Shown here in pieces: positions 20,975-35,588 of a stretch of DNA of 64,000 bases (position 1 is its first letter; each line of letters begins with the position of its first letter). The DNA lies in assembly GCA_003254925.1 (NCBI GenBank), contig QANZ01005860.1, forward strand, positions 1 through 64,000. The letters run 5' to 3'. This stretch comes from Chamaecrista fasciculata. Lineage: Eukaryota; Streptophyta; Magnoliopsida; Fabales; Fabaceae. The notes under the pieces are model-generated. The model had not been told where the DNA came from, did no database searches, and saw only the letters and a program-made list of their open reading frames with translations. A program made the translations under genes and the position numbers.

Positions 20975-23900
20975 ATGGCGGCGACCAATGCTCCGTGGAA
21001 TCCCCAAGAAGAAGGCTTCAAGGAGATCACTGGCTTATTGGAGCAGCAGATTTCTCATTCTTCTTCGGCTGATAAGTCTCAGATTTGGCAGCAACTTCAG
21101 AACTACTCTCAGCTTCCTGACTTCAACAATTATCTCGTTTTCATTCTTGCACGCGCTGAGGTACTGAGAAAATTTCATCTTAACTACAAATTCTTCTTCA
21201 GTTTGATGCTTTTTCGGATAAGCTTACTGAATATCACTGCCTTCAAAAAAAGAAAGAGAGGGTTTTGTTTTTGTTTTGTATCAATTCCTTGATTGATTTG
21301 GAATTTACAGTTCTCTTAATGTATGCCTTGCTTCTGTGGAATTTGGGGAGGGTCTTTATTTTCAGTTCTATTTAGTTGGGAGATTTAGCTTGGTGGAGTA
21401 CAGAACTTTATCTAGATTACGTCTCTGGTTGGGTTGTTGTGCTGATGATGGAGTAGGATATATAGAAGTTTGATTTATTTGGAACAAAATTTAGATTGAT
21501 TCAGTTGATGCCTATTGGTTTGTTAGCAAAGGTAGCCTATTGCCTTATATTTAAAATGCTTGTCATGATTTTCTTTTTTAAAGATATGTTGTTTAACTCT
21601 TTAAAAAAAAATCAGTGTTTTGAATTGTGTCCTGTTGACATCAGTTCAGCACTGAAGACAGGTCATCAAGTGGAGCTTGAGATATCATAATTTGCAGGAA
21701 AAACCTTTTTTTGGAGCTGACAATGTGCTTTAAGCCAATCAGTTAAACAATTATTTTCCTCAATTTACATCAATGGCCTTGGTATAATAATTGATATCAA
21801 AATAGACAATTCCTAAAACCTTTCAAATGGTCCACAAAAGTGAAGCAATATATATTTTGACCAGTATGGAATGTCTGTAAGACTTGTTGCTTGTGTAAAT
21901 GTAAAATATGATTTGATCATTAAATTGGCAAGAGATGGCTTATTCTATAGCATCGTTGGATTTTGTATTGATAATTGTGCTGTTGTGGAAATTTGTCCTT
22001 TGAATAGGGAAAGCCGGTGGAGGTTCGACAGGCTGCAGGTTTATATCTGAAGAATAACCTTAGAACCGCTTATAAATCTATGCTTCCTGCATACCAGCAA
22101 TATGTGAAATCGGAGTTGCTGCCTTGTATTGGAGCAGCAGACAGGAACATAAGGTCTACAGTGGGAACTATTATAAGTGTTGTTGTTCAACTTGGAGGAG
22201 TTTCAGGGTGGCCTGAACTGCTGCAAGCCCTATTAAATTGTTTGGACAGTAATGATCTAAATCACATGGAAGGTGCAATGGATGCTTTATCCAAGGTATA
22301 TTGTGCATTGTAGAGTCAGTATTATATGCCTAAATTTGGTTCCTGTACTAATATAGTACCTTTAAGAAAGTAATCTGGCTTTATGTTCTAAGGATTTTTC
22401 CTTAATTTCTATTGATTTATTCCAAGGATTCATGGTTTTGGTAAGTGTATCACTGCATCCTATATAATCCTGTTTGATGTTACTACTTGGCTATAACAAC
22501 ATTTTGTTGGTGCTGCTGGAGTTCCCTTTAGAGTTTTGCTCAGTGAAAGGACATTACTTTCTTTAACAGTGTATTTATGACAGAAGAAAATTCATTTGGA
22601 AGGAACAAAAAAAAAGAGGAAGATGTGGTGTTTTCCTTAAATAAGCAACAAAAGTATCAAGGCTAAACAAATAAGTCAAATACAGAGGGTTTTCTCTATC
22701 CCTCTACTTGCCCACCAAGGATTACCTTGAGAAGCTAGTGCTAAGAATCAAATAGAACCCATGAAAACAGTCTTTTCCTTAGATAATCTAGCATTCCTAT
22801 TCAACTAATTGTAACTAAGAACATCAAACAAAGAACACTACCATAACAATATGCTCTCGTTAATCCTGACAAAATCTTTAAACTTATCAACAAACAATAC
22901 CCCTGCCCTAAGGATTACATAGGACTCTCCAAAAATTCTAAAATATAAAAATGGAATTGTTTTTAAATTGTAAAATCATATCTCATTCATTTGGGTAGGT
23001 GGGACCTTAGGTGCTATTGCATTTGTCTAGCATAGAATCTGAGAGTACTGTCATCTGGGTTACTGACTTCCAAGAATAAAAAATGTCATGTGTTTCCTTC
23101 CACCTCTTTTCTTGCTGATCATCATCCTCCATTTACCCCTCTATTTTGTGGAGATTAGTTAAAAAATATGATGGAAACTTGGCAGCTGGAGAATGGAGAG
23201 GCCATATATGTTGTTTGTAAAACGTTTCTAGTTGCTAGTTGGAGATATTCCAAATAGAATACTGCAAAGGACACATTTTTAAGCCTTATGACATTGGTTT
23301 ATGGTAACCCTTTTACATTTTAACACTTTTCAGTATTGTATGTGATACAGATCTGCGAGGATATTCCCCAAGTTCTTGATTCAGACATACCTGGATTAGC
23401 AGAACGCCCTATTAACATATTTCTTCCCAGATTATTTCGGGTAACTTAAGCTTTTTATTTTGACATCTGTTTTACTGGACCTCCTTTTTGTTACTATATC
23501 CTCCAGTTCTTCTTGTTGTATTTCTTTTACAGTTTTACTAACTTCTGTACATTTTTTCGAAATCTGATTTTGTTTTACAGTTTTTCCAATCACCTCATGC
23601 CTCATTAAGAAAGCTTTCAGTGGGTTCTGTGAATCAGTACATTATGTTGATGCCTGCTGTAAGTATATTAAGAGAACTTCTCAGCTTTATTTTCTTGACA
23701 TAACTGATGTTTGGATTTGGTAGTAGAATACTTGATCATCTAACTTCTCTTTGGTAGGCTTTGCATGCATCAATGGACCAATATCTTCAGGGTTTGTTTA
23801 TTCTTGCAGATGACCCTGCTGCAGAGGTGCGGAAATTGGTGAGTTCTTATTGCCTTATTGATTGTGGGCTGTAATCTCTTTCCCTTTCACTATGTCACCA

Positions 23901-26900
23901 CCTGTGGATTTATAATTGTTAGACTACATTATGGTATTGTGATCAATGTTGCAAGAAATTCTTATATGTTGTTGCCACTCATGACCAGGTTTGTGCATCA
24001 TTTGTTCAACTGATTGAAGTCCATCCATCTTTTTTAGAGGTAAGCAGCTTGTCCTTGTTGATACAGCCTTAGAGTTTTATGTGTAAAAAACTGTAAAGCT
24101 GTATGAACCAGTTTTTTTTTTTTTTTCATTTTACTTTTGTATATATTGAATTTTATTAAATTGGTTAGTTTTCTTTAGTCTTTCTGTCACCCTGCTTTTT
24201 ATCACCATCTTGTTGATGCATTTTTCTTTGAAGTTAACCTTATCTCTCTCATCTCCCTGTCTAAAACAATTGTTAATTGTAATGCAGCAACATCTAAGGA
24301 ATTTGATTGAATACATGTTACAAGTCAACAAGGACACAGATGATGAAGTGGCTCTTGAAGCCTGCGAATTTTGGTAGTATTTTCCATGGGATGTGATTGT
24401 TTTTATTTCTTAACTAGTAGTTGAATTTCATTGTGTAACTCCTACTACTAGTTATTGCTAGCAGAGAATAGTATGGATCACTAGGAAAGTGAGAACTTAC
24501 ACTTTGATAAGACCATTTTATCAATGTTATCCTTAAAGCTGTAAATGTGATCAAGTTCTAATTTCAAATCGGTTCCCTCCCTAATCTGCTTTAGTAGCTT
24601 TCCTATGAATTTTTAAGCCTGTCCAAAGCAAGCCACTTTGATGATGATATAAGACATACAGTAGTCTGATTAGGTATACTGTATATGTTCATTAACTCTT
24701 CTGTCCAAGATTGATTTCCTTTGAAAATATTGGTTCCAATTAATCTGACCTTAGTTGCTATGATAGTGTATTAATCGTCAACTTTCCATATCTGGAATCA
24801 TGAAGTCTTACAAATAAGAGTTTGATGCTTCCATTGCATGGAGATTGTTGGTGCTATATATATTAAGTATAATTTCAGGACTTCAGACAGCACATAGAGT
24901 TGTGTCTTTTCTCATTCCACCTTATAAGCTCTTGGGTTTTATATTTTATATTTTATTTTGTTTATATGTATATACAGTTCTCTTATAACATAATTATCAT
25001 TGCAGGTCTGCTTATTGTGATGCTCAATTGCCACCTGAACACTTGAGAGAATTCTTGCCTCGTCTAATTCCAGTTAACTAGTTATGCTTATTCTCTTTTA
25101 TAATTGTTATACATTATGTCATCTGTAATTTTAAGCTCATCTGTTGGATCTTGGTAGGTGTTGTTGTCAAATATGGTTTATGCAGATGATGACGAATCAC
25201 TTATTGAGGCTGAGGTTATCTTCTGATTTTTCAGCATTTTCATATTATTTTGATTTTCAATTAACTCTGGACATTCTAGTATATGCGGATTCATTTTTTC
25301 TCATTTTCTTTCAGGAAGATGGTTCCTTACCTGATCGAGATCAGGTTTGACTTGTTGTTTCTTCTTTCTTGATGTTGAGTTGTTGGGAATTTTGGGTTGA
25401 GGACATGATTTTCTTAAAATGGTTTTGTTCTGCACTACAGGATCTCAAACCCCGATTTCATGTATCAAGATTTCATGGATCAGATGACATCGAAGATGAA
25501 GTAGGTTTTGTGTATTTGCATTTTTGATTGCAAATTGATTAGATAACCTAAATTAGTTTTTTGCTCATTTACAGGATGATGATGTTGTCAACATATGGAA
25601 TTTACGGAAATGTAGTGCAGCTGCCCTAGATGTTCTCTCAAATGTGTTTGGAGATGAGATCCTTCCAACTTTAATGCCTATTGTTCAGGTGTGTTTAAGA
25701 TATTACTATTAATAAAATCAATCTTGGGCCTTCTTCTAAATTCTAATAGCTTCAACTCTAGAGATGATATGGTTCTTGACATGGTATGGAAGCCTCTTCA
25801 ACCGAGTGGTCAAATATTCGATCTAGGCATTGCAGTTAAATGTCATAATTAAATTAAATTTCATTATAAAATAAAGGTGAACTTGTGCTTTGTTGGTTTG
25901 TCTGTGCTTCAAGCCCAAAGTGCTTTGGTGTTAAGAGGGTATGTTATATTATAAAACTAATCTTGAGCCTTCTAATTGTTCAAAAGAAAGAAAATTTTGA
26001 GCCTTCTCTTAATATCTTAAATTTCGGAGATTAAATGGTTGTTGGAAATGTGATTTAAACTTGTGGTCTGGGAGAATGAGGTCTGAGCCATCTTAAGGTT
26101 TGGAGATTAAATGGTTAAAAGCAGACTGCTTCAGCAGTGATAGAAAAGAGAAGTATATGTATTCGTGGAAGTCATCAATGGCCATAATTTTTGTTTTGTT
26201 GGCTAAGGCAAGGGGGCTAAGGCAAGGGTGCAAGGATTGACATGCTCTGTGCTTTTCAAAAGAGTTGCCTCCAGATACAGACTGTCTATGATACTAATTA
26301 TTTTCAAGCTGTCATCACCTTTCTTATTATATATTTTATTTAAAAATGTTTGCAGGCCAAGTTGTCCACCAGTGGCGATGATGCTTGGAAAGAAAGGGAG
26401 GCTGCTGTCTTGGCTCTTGGTGCCATCGGCGAGGGTTGCATTAATGGACTCTACCCTCATTTGCCTGAGGTATTGTCCTTTTTTTTGGTTCTATTTATAA
26501 CCTTAATCTGCAAGCAGATGGCTTATTTATCGAAAAAGATGAACTTGCTTTGCTATATACCGTGATATGTTTTTGGTGATTTTGATTTTCTAATACACTA
26601 GCAGTCGGTTGTGCATGTTTCTTATACCCTGCTCTAAATACAGTTTCTTACTGAGGCCTTATATCTATCATTGTTTTCTAGAATTACACTTTTCAATAGT
26701 GCTGCTGTTTCAGTTCCTAAAATTAGGATCATTTAGTGAAGTGTTTTGTGCCGTTGTTGTTCTTTTCTTCATAGTATGCCTTTTTTGTCACCAAAGTTTG
26801 AGATCATTTTCAAATTTGTCCCTCGAGTTTTTTGTTGTTAATCTTGTGCCTAATGTTTATGAATATTTTCAATATTGCCTTAAATACTAATATCATCCAT

Positions 26901-29900
26901 ATTCATAATAAAAAGTCTAATTCATTGATCATATAGCCTAATTGTCTAATATTTGATCCAGTTTTTATGATTTAAGTGCAAAGATTGGAATATTTTGACA
27001 CCAGTCATGTCATAGTTTCATCTAATTCATTTAGAAAAAGAAAAAATGTTATTTTCTGTTCTGGGGTTATGAAATTGGATTAAATATTAAGACAGTTTGA
27101 GTTTAGTCATATGATCAACAAATTAATTTTTCATCACTAAGTTGGATTACATTAACAATTAGTATGAAATTGATTTTTTTTTGTAATTATTGAAAGAAAT
27201 AATTGNTGTATTCATACTGTTTAAGGAGTCTAATGTTATGATCAACTCTGTTTCATATGCTTATCACTAGTCAGCTTCTCCCCCCTCCCCCACCCCCCTC
27301 CCCTTCCCCCTTTCCAACCCCCAGGTGCTTGAAGTGTCAGTCTATATACTTGTTTCTGTTTCTATCTCAGTAATTCAGAATATTAATTGATTCATATTTT
27401 CGCATTTGTAGATTGTGGCTTTTCTTATTCCTCTTTTGGATGACAAGTTTCCTCTAATACGAAGCATTTCGTGCTGGACACTCTCTCGTTTCAGCAAATT
27501 TGTTATTCAGGTAACTATTTAATTTGGTTCCATTCCCTTTAATAGCTGAACAAAAGGTAACCAAGATCGAAATCTTACTAAGGATCGGAAGGGCCACAAG
27601 ATGGATTGAATCCGAAGATCAGATCGAGGATCTTAAGATCCTAGCTTTCTTTTTTTTCAAACAATATATATGTAATAACATTAATTTTTTCAATGATATT
27701 AAATAACTCTAATTGCATCAGATTTACATAAAATTAGTTATAAAAATACAAAAATACAGTGACATTAGTCATTAGTCAATACAAGAGTGAAAACTAGCCA
27801 CATACAAGTTAGACAAGATAATTTCTCTATCAGCCCACACCGCATAAATGATGCTTTAAAAAATACACAAGACTCTGTATATACATGTTGGCTATTGTAT
27901 TTCTGCAGTCAAAAAATGCACAGGAGTCTCTCTATCATATTTTATTAATAATAATGCTACAAGAGTCATATACTCATGCACAGGAGTCTCTCTATCATAT
28001 TTTATTAATAATAATGACAATAATAATGTTACATACCTCAACAATGCACACAGCCAGGAGCCCACAGCGAGAAAGACACCGTGAGTCATGAGGACGCCGA
28101 CAAACAGAAACGATGGAGCATTGCTGACAGACAACGCCGATGCCGTGAACGGCGCTAGCTTCTTCTTCTTCAAACGCCATGAATGTCGACAGCTTCTCCT
28201 TCAAATGGCGCTCTCGACTCTCCCTCAAATGCCCTAGATTTCAAACCCAAAATCCCCTAATGTATCGATTCCTATTTCCTATTATATACTGCCTCTGCCT
28301 CAGATTTTGAAACGCAGCGTTCTGCTTTCCACATTAAAAAGGAAAAAAAAATTGGGCATCTGACCAAGATCACGTGGATCATGTGATCTTATGATCTCAT
28401 CTAAAAAAGCGTGATATCATTGCTATCCCATTCATTTCCGATCCTGTGTGCGATTTGACATGGTAGATCTTATCAAGATCTCAATCTTACACAATCTAAG
28501 ATCTCGATCTCGATTACCATGATTTATACCTTGACACTGGTGCATTCTAGGTTTTAGCACCTGATGCACAATGGTGAAGTACTGTAAAGCCAAAAGCTCA
28601 GCCCAATTCTATAGATTCATGTATTAGATCTTTTAATTAGAGATTATAAGAGTTATATAGATGTCTCTATAAATTGATGCAATGTGAGCTTCGTAGTAGT
28701 GTCTATGTTCAGACAATTGATGACAAGAGCTAGGATTATTATTATTTTTCAATAATTCCTTTCAATTATAGAAATTCATTAATTTATAGTTGACTAGATA
28801 TGACGGACTTTTGTGTAGATATATATTCAGCTGGCTGTGAAGGATCTTGATAATTGAAACCTATTATTTTTAATTTCTTTTTCTTTTGTCTGTGGTAGAG
28901 TATTGGGGATCAAAAAGGCTATGAGCAATTTGATAATATTCTTATGGGTCTTTTACGAAGAATTTTGGACGATAATAAGCGGGTGCAAGAGGCAGCTTGT
29001 TCAGCTTTTGCAACACTTGAAGAGGTTCTGGCTTTAAATTCTGTTAATATCTTAAAGACATGGTTTATTGATGCTATTTATGTTTCAACTATATGCTGAT
29101 TTGAAATATGGCTTATGTGCTACAGGAAGCAGCGGAAGAGCTATCTCCACGCTTGGAAATTATATTGAAGCATTTGATGACTGCCTTTGGGAAATATCAG
29201 GTCATTTTATGACTTCCAGCATTTAATTTCATTTACGATACATAATTTGTATTTCTAACTCTTCATGATTAATTTGTTAATGTGTTATATCATATTTCTT
29301 TGTAATTCACACCTATGCTCAGACATCTCTGATTGTAGTTTCCTGTTCTAAACATTAGAGAAGAAATCTCAGAATTGTATATGATGCTATTGGAACTCTA
29401 GCTGAAGCTGTTGGAGGACATCTAAACCAGGTATTTCCCTTACTGATAATGATCCATTGTAGAACAGTCCCCGTCCCAAATGAAAGTGATCTCTATCCTC
29501 CCAAGTTATTTGTTGGGATTTATTATCTTTTTTCTTGATCTTTTCATTGGTTGTGAAGATGATTATGAACCAACTGATGTATCCTTATTCTGCAGCAAGT
29601 TTATCTTGATATTTTGATGCCACCATTAATTGAGAAGTGGCAGCAACTTTCAGATGCAGACAAAGATCTCTTTCCGCTGCTGGAATGCTTCACATCTATA
29701 GCACATGTACGTAATTGCATATCTTAGTATTTTATTTTCTTGAAAACTGTTTTTCTTATGACCTTGATGATAATTTCATTTACTTAAAAGTAGCATACTT
29801 GTATATATAATCTGATAACTATGTGCTGGTAAGCTTGTAATTTTCAGAGCTTCTCTGTACTTAATAGATTTCCATTTATCAAGTATCAAGAATTTTATTG

Positions 29901-32900
29901 ACGTGTGGGAAATTAAATTATTGAACTGGAACACAAATGTCTGTCTCCCCCAAGTATTAGTGCTGTGCCAAAGACTCCTAATTGTCAGCATCTTGGAGAG
30001 TTAACTTAATGTGGTTTGAAGTGGCATATCCAAGTAATTGCTTGAAAAGTCACTGCACATTTTTTTTACAGAGCCTGCAGAAGCTAGGTTATCATTGTAC
30101 ATGCAATTTGAGGAAGCTTCTGATATTGTTTAGGATGCTTTATATGAGCTATATTTTCTTTTCCCCTGCTATGCAATTCTTATATTTTATCTGTTTCAGG
30201 CATTGGGTACTGGATTCTCTCAGTTTGCTGAACCTGTATTTAGGAGGTGCATAAATATAATACAGACTCAACAATTTGCAAAGGTTCTGGCAACTTTGAT
30301 TTATTTGATCTTCAAAATTTATTTACTTTCTTCATCTTTGTTTTGGCTGTTTTCTAGTTCCCACGTTATAATTATACTTATTCATTGCTGCTGCTTCAGC
30401 ACGGTTTCTTCTTCAGTTTTTCTGCTAAATCCAAATGTTAGTATGTTACATTTATTGTTACCAGAGCCAAACTGAAGTTAGGAGGGTATTGCTTCAATCT
30501 CTTGTTATGATATTCCACATAAGACTTAGTTGGGAATGGGGTAATGTTGTTCAGACTACTGATATTCCACATAAGGCATCTCAATCACAAACTTCAATTG
30601 CAGTCCACTGGGTGTTTTCTAGTGAGTTTATAGTCCATCATGAGAGGTAGTCGTGATCAAGCAAATAACTTATTAGTGCAATGTTCAGTTACGCAGCTAT
30701 GTGATTATCTTTTACTAAATCTCTCAAGCATTAATATTGTCAGCACTACATCTGAATATTGACCTGTGAAATAGTTGAAGCCTCAACGATATCATGCATT
30801 ATTAGATAGCTAATTTTTGTATAACTCTATTAATTATAATTATCTTAGATATTTTTATAGTTATTTAAATACGCATACTTGATGCCAATATTTTCAGATT
30901 TTACGTTCTGTATACTGCCTGCTTTACAAGTTTTCTGACCTACTATTGCATTCACAGTGGAGCCTGTACTTGAGCTTTATTTTGTTTTACAATATGCTAA
31001 CCTTTTCTTTTCTTTTTATAATGGTTGAATTTTAGATTGATCCTGTTAAAGCCGGGGTTCAGTATGACAAGGAGTTCATCGTATGCTCTCTTGATCTACT
31101 TTCTGGACTAGCAGAGGGTCTTGGCAGCGGAATAGAGACTTTGGTACATATCCAAAATTTATGTTCAAGATATTATATGAGATGTTGCATTTGTTATTAA
31201 GTTTCGTCTTCCTGTCAGTAGCTATTTTCTTGAAATCTTTTTCTTTTTATAATAAAAAGAAAACCACCTGAGAATAATTGAAAACCAGCATTTGCATGCT
31301 TTCTTGAGGTTGCCTGTATATGTTTTCTGCAGGTCTCACAAAGTTCTTTGAGGGACCTCCTTCTGCATTGTTGTGTGGATGATGCTCCTGATATTCGACA
31401 AAGTGCCTTTGCTTTACTCGGAGACCTTGCGAGAGTAAGTTGAATGTTAAATGCACCAATTTTTCACTCAAAGCATTCTCACCCATTTGGCTACAAACGG
31501 GTCTTAATCCATGGATCTTAGTACATACCCTAGGAGGCTAGGACAGAGAGCCCAACCAATCCAATGTAACTTGTGTCTTCTGTTTGTTGGGGGAAGGGGG
31601 CGGGGGGTGTTGGTGGTTAGATATTCTATATTCTATTTGAAACTATTCTAACTTCCAATTTTTTATTTGATTAGGTGTGCCCAATTCATTTGCACCCTCT
31701 TTTGTCCAAGTTTGTTGAGGCCGCAACCAAGCAGCTGGTAAGTTTGTCCCTGGTAGAAGTTTTAGCCATAAGGTTGCATTTATGTAACCATTTTCTTGAT
31801 ACAAAATGCATGCTGTGCAGGAAACGTCCAAGATAAGGGAAGCTATTTCAGTAGCAAATAATGCCTGCTGGGCTATCGGAGAATTAGCAGTTAAGGTAAG
31901 TTGATGCTAAATGCTGCGTTCCGATCAAACTAGATAGAACATTCTGACATCTGGCTGGCATGAATGTGGGTTCACGTGTTCTTTATGCTGTATCATGTGT
32001 AAATCTAGTGTTGATTATTTTTATTGTTTTTTATGAGTTCTGTAAGTTTAAAAAACACAAAAAGAAGTGAAGAATAAGTTCTGTTGATACTGTTCTAGGT
32101 CTTTACTGATGTGATGCTTTTTAAAAACTATGAAATGGAGATGATAGATAAGTGAGATGATAATAGAGTGCTGAATCTTGATGGTTGAGACTTGGATGGA
32201 TGCTGTATTAGTATTTAGTTTCAAAAGCAGTGCTAACCAACAATTAAAACTGTAAGTTTGCATTTAAGACCTTTATATGCTTAAAAATCTAAAAGTTGTT
32301 AGGTGATGGGTATAAAGTGTTTTAATATCTGTAAAACTCCCCATCACAAAGAAACCCTTGGGGCCTGAAGCCCTGAAGTGTGGACAAAATACATGCATGA
32401 TTGTGCTAAAATTAATTAAATAGGACAATGGAGTAGAAAGTATCCAACTTCTCTCAACTTGGTCATGAAGGTTTTGATACTACGTTAAGGTCCACCTCAT
32501 CCCAAAAGCTTTACCTCTTAGGTTAAAGCATAGGTTAGTTTTTATAAATATCTGCATAAGTAGGGTTACACTTAAGTTAAAGCTGGATATATTAAATGTT
32601 GTGTTCTTGAATATATGCTTCTACAACCTGCGTCTAATGAATATTGTTTTTGTTATATATATGGGGACAATTCAGATTATTCTTAGTTGTATTGTTTTTA
32701 GTTAAGTTCTTTTCAGGTTTAGTGTCCATGCTGGTTAATAGAAAATCCAGCATGGCATTCTTCAGTGGCAGTTTCAGTTTTAAAGAATAACTGACAGTTT
32801 GTTATTCTCTCCAGTTTTTCCATTTTTCTGTTATACTTTACTAACTGATTTTAGGTCAGTTAGTTTGTTAGTTATTCATGTTTCAGTTAGGTGCAATTTG

Positions 32901-35588
32901 TTATGCACTTAGTTTCTAGTTAGGTTTTTTCTATATATAGCTGATTTTCTCAGCACATCAGAGTTTATTTCTCAGTCCATTAATTGGTGGAATAAAAATA
33001 AGAATTTATTCCCCTCAAATCTGTCTCTCTTTTATCTTCTTGTTTTTCATCTCTCTTCTCTAGAATTCTCTGTTTTTGGTGTTCTTGCTGCCCAGTTCAA
33101 GAAACCTACGTTTTTGTGTTTCTTTTATGTCCTAAGGGTTCCTAAACTCTACAGTTTTGCTTAGTTGTTGGCTTTTCCTTCTTCTCTATTTTGCTTTCTT
33201 CTTAGCCTTCTGGCACTAATTTATGCAAATTTTAGTTCTGGTGACTATTTCCCTCATATTTTCTTTTTATTATTTTTAACTCTAGATAGTGAATATTATT
33301 TAGAACAAGTTCTGAACATGTACTGTTGATTTGTTTTTCATCTTTTAACATATTTATATCTTGAATCTTTTCAAGATACAAGATATATCTTGTATTTTTC
33401 ATTTGTATATATATATATATATTGCGATTTTTTTTTGGTATGCAAGGTCTTGCATTCAAGATTGTTCTGTCATCTGTGTGATTACTTGAGCACTATATTT
33501 ATAGGCATGTTCTTTTGATATCACCTCCACAACTCTGGAGAGGAAACATACAACTGTTAATTTCAAGGTTCTTGGATGTCCTTGCATATTTTATTTTTGC
33601 ACTGCTTCCTGACTTTAGAATATTTTTTTTTTAACATGGACTTCCAGTTTAGCAATTTAAGTTTAAAATGACCAATTAGGCCTTACTCTGGTGCTGTTAG
33701 CCAAAGCATTGAGGGAATGAACAATGTATTTATATGGGTTTTTATCAAATGAATCTGTTTTTCTCCCTTATGATATATCATTATCAAGAGAAAATAGTTG
33801 CAGTGTTTAACTGTTGCATGGCACTATTATGTTATGTATAAAATCTGTCAGTCTAAAATTCCAAAGTATGAAATTTCAGGTTCGACAAGAAGTATCTCCT
33901 TTTGTTTTGACAGTTATTTCATGCTTGGTCCCAATTCTTCAGCATGCAGAGGTTAGTGTCCTATCAGACTCTTAAATCATAGTATAGGTCATGTTTTGTT
34001 TCTGATTGTCATGCTGTTCATCAGGGACTTAACAAGTCACTCGTAGAAAACAGTGCAATAACTCTGGGGAGACTGGCATGGGTCTGCCCAGATCTTCTAT
34101 CACCACATATGGAGCATTTTATGCAATTTTGGTGCACAGCTCTGTCAATGTAAGTTAATTACTTTTCCTCAATTTTTTTCGATTCTACTGTTACTAATAG
34201 TAATTAACTTTACTCACTTTTCTGATTATCAACTGTTCTTTTTGTGCTTTCTTTTTGTTTGCTCCATTGAGCACCTAACAAATTGCTTGTGTTTTCTTAT
34301 TTTTTTTAAAAAATTGTCTTTGGGGATTTGAAGATGCATTGGCAGTCTATCATACATTACAAATCCGTGGAAATTAATTCATACTACTTTTTGTTTAAGT
34401 CCTGGCTATTTTCGTTGCAAAACCTACCAAATTGGAACTCAGAATTAGGAGTTTATTATTACATTGGAGTCTCTGAGTACATTATTTCGAAGAATCTTAT
34501 AGTTCTTGTGTGTGTTTGAAACTCACATGCGGGGACATTAAATGGGAATAAACTTTCTTTGAACACATCTGCACTTTCTGAATTTAGAATGATATTTAGA
34601 TGTCTACCATACCATTGCCAGGTATCTTGTTCATTGTTTTCTCTTTAATGATTTATGGCAGGATACGCGATGATATTGAGAAAGAGGATGCTTTTAGAGG
34701 CTTATGTGCGATGGTATGCACCTATTTACCTAGTAAATTTGTTATATATAGCCTACGTATGTAATTGGTGCTTTCAATTTGTTTTCAGGTCAGAACCAAT
34801 CCTTCTGGAGCTCTGAGTTCGTTTGTTCATATGTGCAAAGCCATTGCAAGTTGGCATGTATGTATTCCACTACCATCATCTTAAGATTGAAGTGATTTGA
34901 GGGATTCTTAATAAATTTTCGTTTATGTGCTTCTGTAGGAAATAAGGAGTGAAGATTTACGCATTGAAGTTGGACAGGTCTTGCATGGATATAAACAGGT
35001 AAAGTATTGCATCTGCTTATCCAAATCACCACGTTTTGCTTCTTGCTCCAATAATGTTGTTGTAAATTAGAAAGAGTATACATAAATTAGTCCTTGAAAG
35101 ATACACGAGTTAACAACTCAATCCTTGAAAGTTTAGAATACACTCTTTAATCCCTAAAAGTCATAAAACCAATACATATGAGTTCTTTTGTCCTTACAAG
35201 TTAGTTTCTAAAAATAGGCTTAATGGACTAGACTGGATTGTCTTCATGATTTTCAAGAACTAAAGTGTATTAATCATAAACTATACTTTCATGGATAGAG
35301 TTGTCAACTCGTGTATCTTTCAGGTGACTAATTTGAATGTTAACTCATTAAAAAACCTTGTAGTATCACTTTCAGGCAATCATTTGTAGTATAAAATTTC
35401 TGTTCAACAGTGTTTATTGTATGTCCTGAATCCTGATCCCCAGTTACTCTTACGTCAAGACAAAGTTAACTTAGTAAGGTACATGTCCATGTTATATGGT
35501 GTAGATGCTAGGCAATGGAGCATGGGACCAGTGCATGTCTGCTCTGGATCCTGCAGCAAAAGAATCTCTTACAAAATATCAAGTATAA
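20975..35588 (+). CDS. TRN1: Transportin-1 (importin beta-2 / karyopherin beta-2)
   Basis: Coding exons: 20975-21160, 22008-22295, 23351-23440, 23581-23658, 23758-23838, 23989-24039, 24288-24373, 25006-25072, 25158-25214, 25315-25344, 25441-25500, 25575-25688, 26356-26469, 27412-27510, 28899-29024, 29126-29200, 29359-29430, 29596-29706, 30200-30283, 31036-31143, 31333-31434, 31675-31737, 31821-31895, 33880-33951, 34025-34149, 34662-34713, 34789-34857, 34939-34998, 35505-35588. All junctions are GT-AG and keep frame: 892 aa, about the size of Arabidopsis TRN1 (At2g16950). The protein is a HEAT-repeat solenoid from an N-terminal RanGTP-binding part (~1-150) to cargo-binding C-terminal repeats. 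The acidic loop ([13 protein letters not shown] to EDEDDDVV, ~326-362) releases cargo on RanGTP binding. The family imports PY-NLS cargo such as hnRNP-type RNA-binding proteins; in Arabidopsis it also affects miRNA loading. The start fits the family N-terminus [11 protein letters not shown]. The frame is intact. Confidence 0.97.
27206..27206. other. Single undetermined base
   Basis: An isolated N in a transportin intron. It has no effect on the coding exons. Confidence 0.95.
27556..28543. mobile_element. TIR element (~1 kb) in transportin intron 14
   Basis: GGTAACCAAGATCGAAATCT at the left pairs with the complement of GGTAATCGAGATCGAGATCT at the right, and GGATCGGAA also recurs inverted. Inside, a 40-bp stretch starting TGCACAGGAGTCTCTCTATC occurs twice, about 60 bp apart (from 27914 and 27977). 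A more GC-balanced part at 28040-28330 reads like a leader or coding fragment of an unknown gene. Its longest frames show no recognisable domain. No clear target-site duplication was found, so the borders are approximate. It resembles a Mutator-like element. Confidence 0.55.
32640..33120 (+). repeat. Possible Copia-type LTR remnant in transportin intron 23
   Basis: The 2-kb intron 31896-33879 contains repeated CAGTTAGTTTGTTAGTTATT-like runs, a TATA-like CTATATATAGC and, downstream, GGAATAAAAATAAG. This layout resembles small plant Copia LTRs. No target-site duplication or internal region was established, so the identification is weak. Confidence 0.3.
35083..35334. repeat. Foldback element, GGTCCCTAAAA family, copy 2
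   Basis: AAATTAGTCCTTGAAAGATA, then CACGAGTTAACAACTC, at the left pairs with the complement GAGTTGTCAACTCGTG and GTATCTTTCAGGTGACTAAT at the right. The central part shares GGACTA and AACTAAAG motifs with the copy at 12675-12922. It is inserted in the final transportin intron (34999-35504). Confidence 0.8.
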
